Shown here: in pieces, positions 5,497 to 5,527 of the stretch
How positions within the stretch are numbered: position 1 is the first letter of the stretch
How the letters are laid out: each line of letters starts with the position of its first letter
Program-made: the position numbers and the translations under genes
Source of the DNA: an uncultured Acetatifactor sp.
GTDB taxonomy: Bacteria; Bacillota; Clostridia; Lachnospirales; Lachnospiraceae
Assembly (NCBI GenBank): GCA_910578995.1
Contig: CAJTSY010000053.1
Location: 1-5,527, forward strand
Length of the DNA stretch: 5,527 nt
Direction: 5' to 3'
Notes under the pieces: model-generated
Database searches by the model: none
Seen by the model: the letters and a program-made list of their open reading frames with translations, nothing else
Told to the model about the DNA's origin: nothing

Positions 5497-5527
5497 ACGC
5501 CGCCAGGCTTATGTACTCCTCCAGGTT
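5495..5527 (-). CDS. C-terminal end of the gene upstream of portal (probably terminase large subunit), cut by the window edge
   Basis: The last ten codons, NLEEYISLAA followed by TAA, are open to the window edge in the minus strand. The stop is embedded in the ribosome binding site of the portal gene. In HK97-like head modules the gene immediately before portal is normally the terminase large subunit, the ATPase and nuclease that packages DNA. The assignment is from position only; ten residues carry no diagnostic motif. Confidence 0.5.
   Translation of the reverse strand, partial: NLEEYISLAA

Overview
The window looks like an accessory region of a low-to-mid GC Gram-positive anaerobe, most likely a Clostridia/Lachnospiraceae-type Firmicute. 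The basis is AGGAGG-type ribosome binding sites, a TTG start on the portal gene, and the resemblance of the phage and mobilization proteins to families I know from that group. The window is a mosaic of three blocks, and several junctions cut through genes.

Left block (about 1-1000): mobile-element debris. It holds an XRE-type regulator with an internal deletion and an in-frame TGA, the first ~31 codons of an IS1634-type transposase with no element end, a small opposite-strand winged-helix regulator that has probably lost both ends, and the first ~45 codons of a MobC-like mobilization protein with a good ribosome binding site but no C-terminal part.

Middle block (1014-3516, minus strand, lower GC): an intact, tightly packed three-gene operon. 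Transcription runs right to left: ABC transporter ATPase (300 aa), ABC-2-type permease (411 aa, 17-nt overlap with the ATPase gene), then a 122-aa single-span membrane-anchored protein with a probable OB-like extracytoplasmic domain. Together they would form an exporter or self-protection transporter with an accessory surface protein; the substrate cannot be read from the sequence. A strong terminator-like hairpin with a U-tract lies in the leader just upstream of the ATPase gene.

Right block (about 3680-5527, minus strand, higher GC): the start of a tailed-phage structural module. It has the last codons of the gene upstream of portal (terminase position), a complete HK97-type portal gene, and a ClpP-like prohead protease gene. 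The protease reading frame is cut before its expected catalytic Asp. Directly abutting the cut, in the opposite orientation, is a short piece that reads like the C-terminal region of a phage tail tape-measure protein. That head-to-head arrangement is what an inversion inside a prophage, or a chimeric assembly, would leave.

The transporter operon is the only obviously functional unit apart from the portal gene, and it sits between remnants of a mobilizable element and a rearranged prophage. No tRNA, rRNA, CRISPR array or complete insertion sequence was seen.
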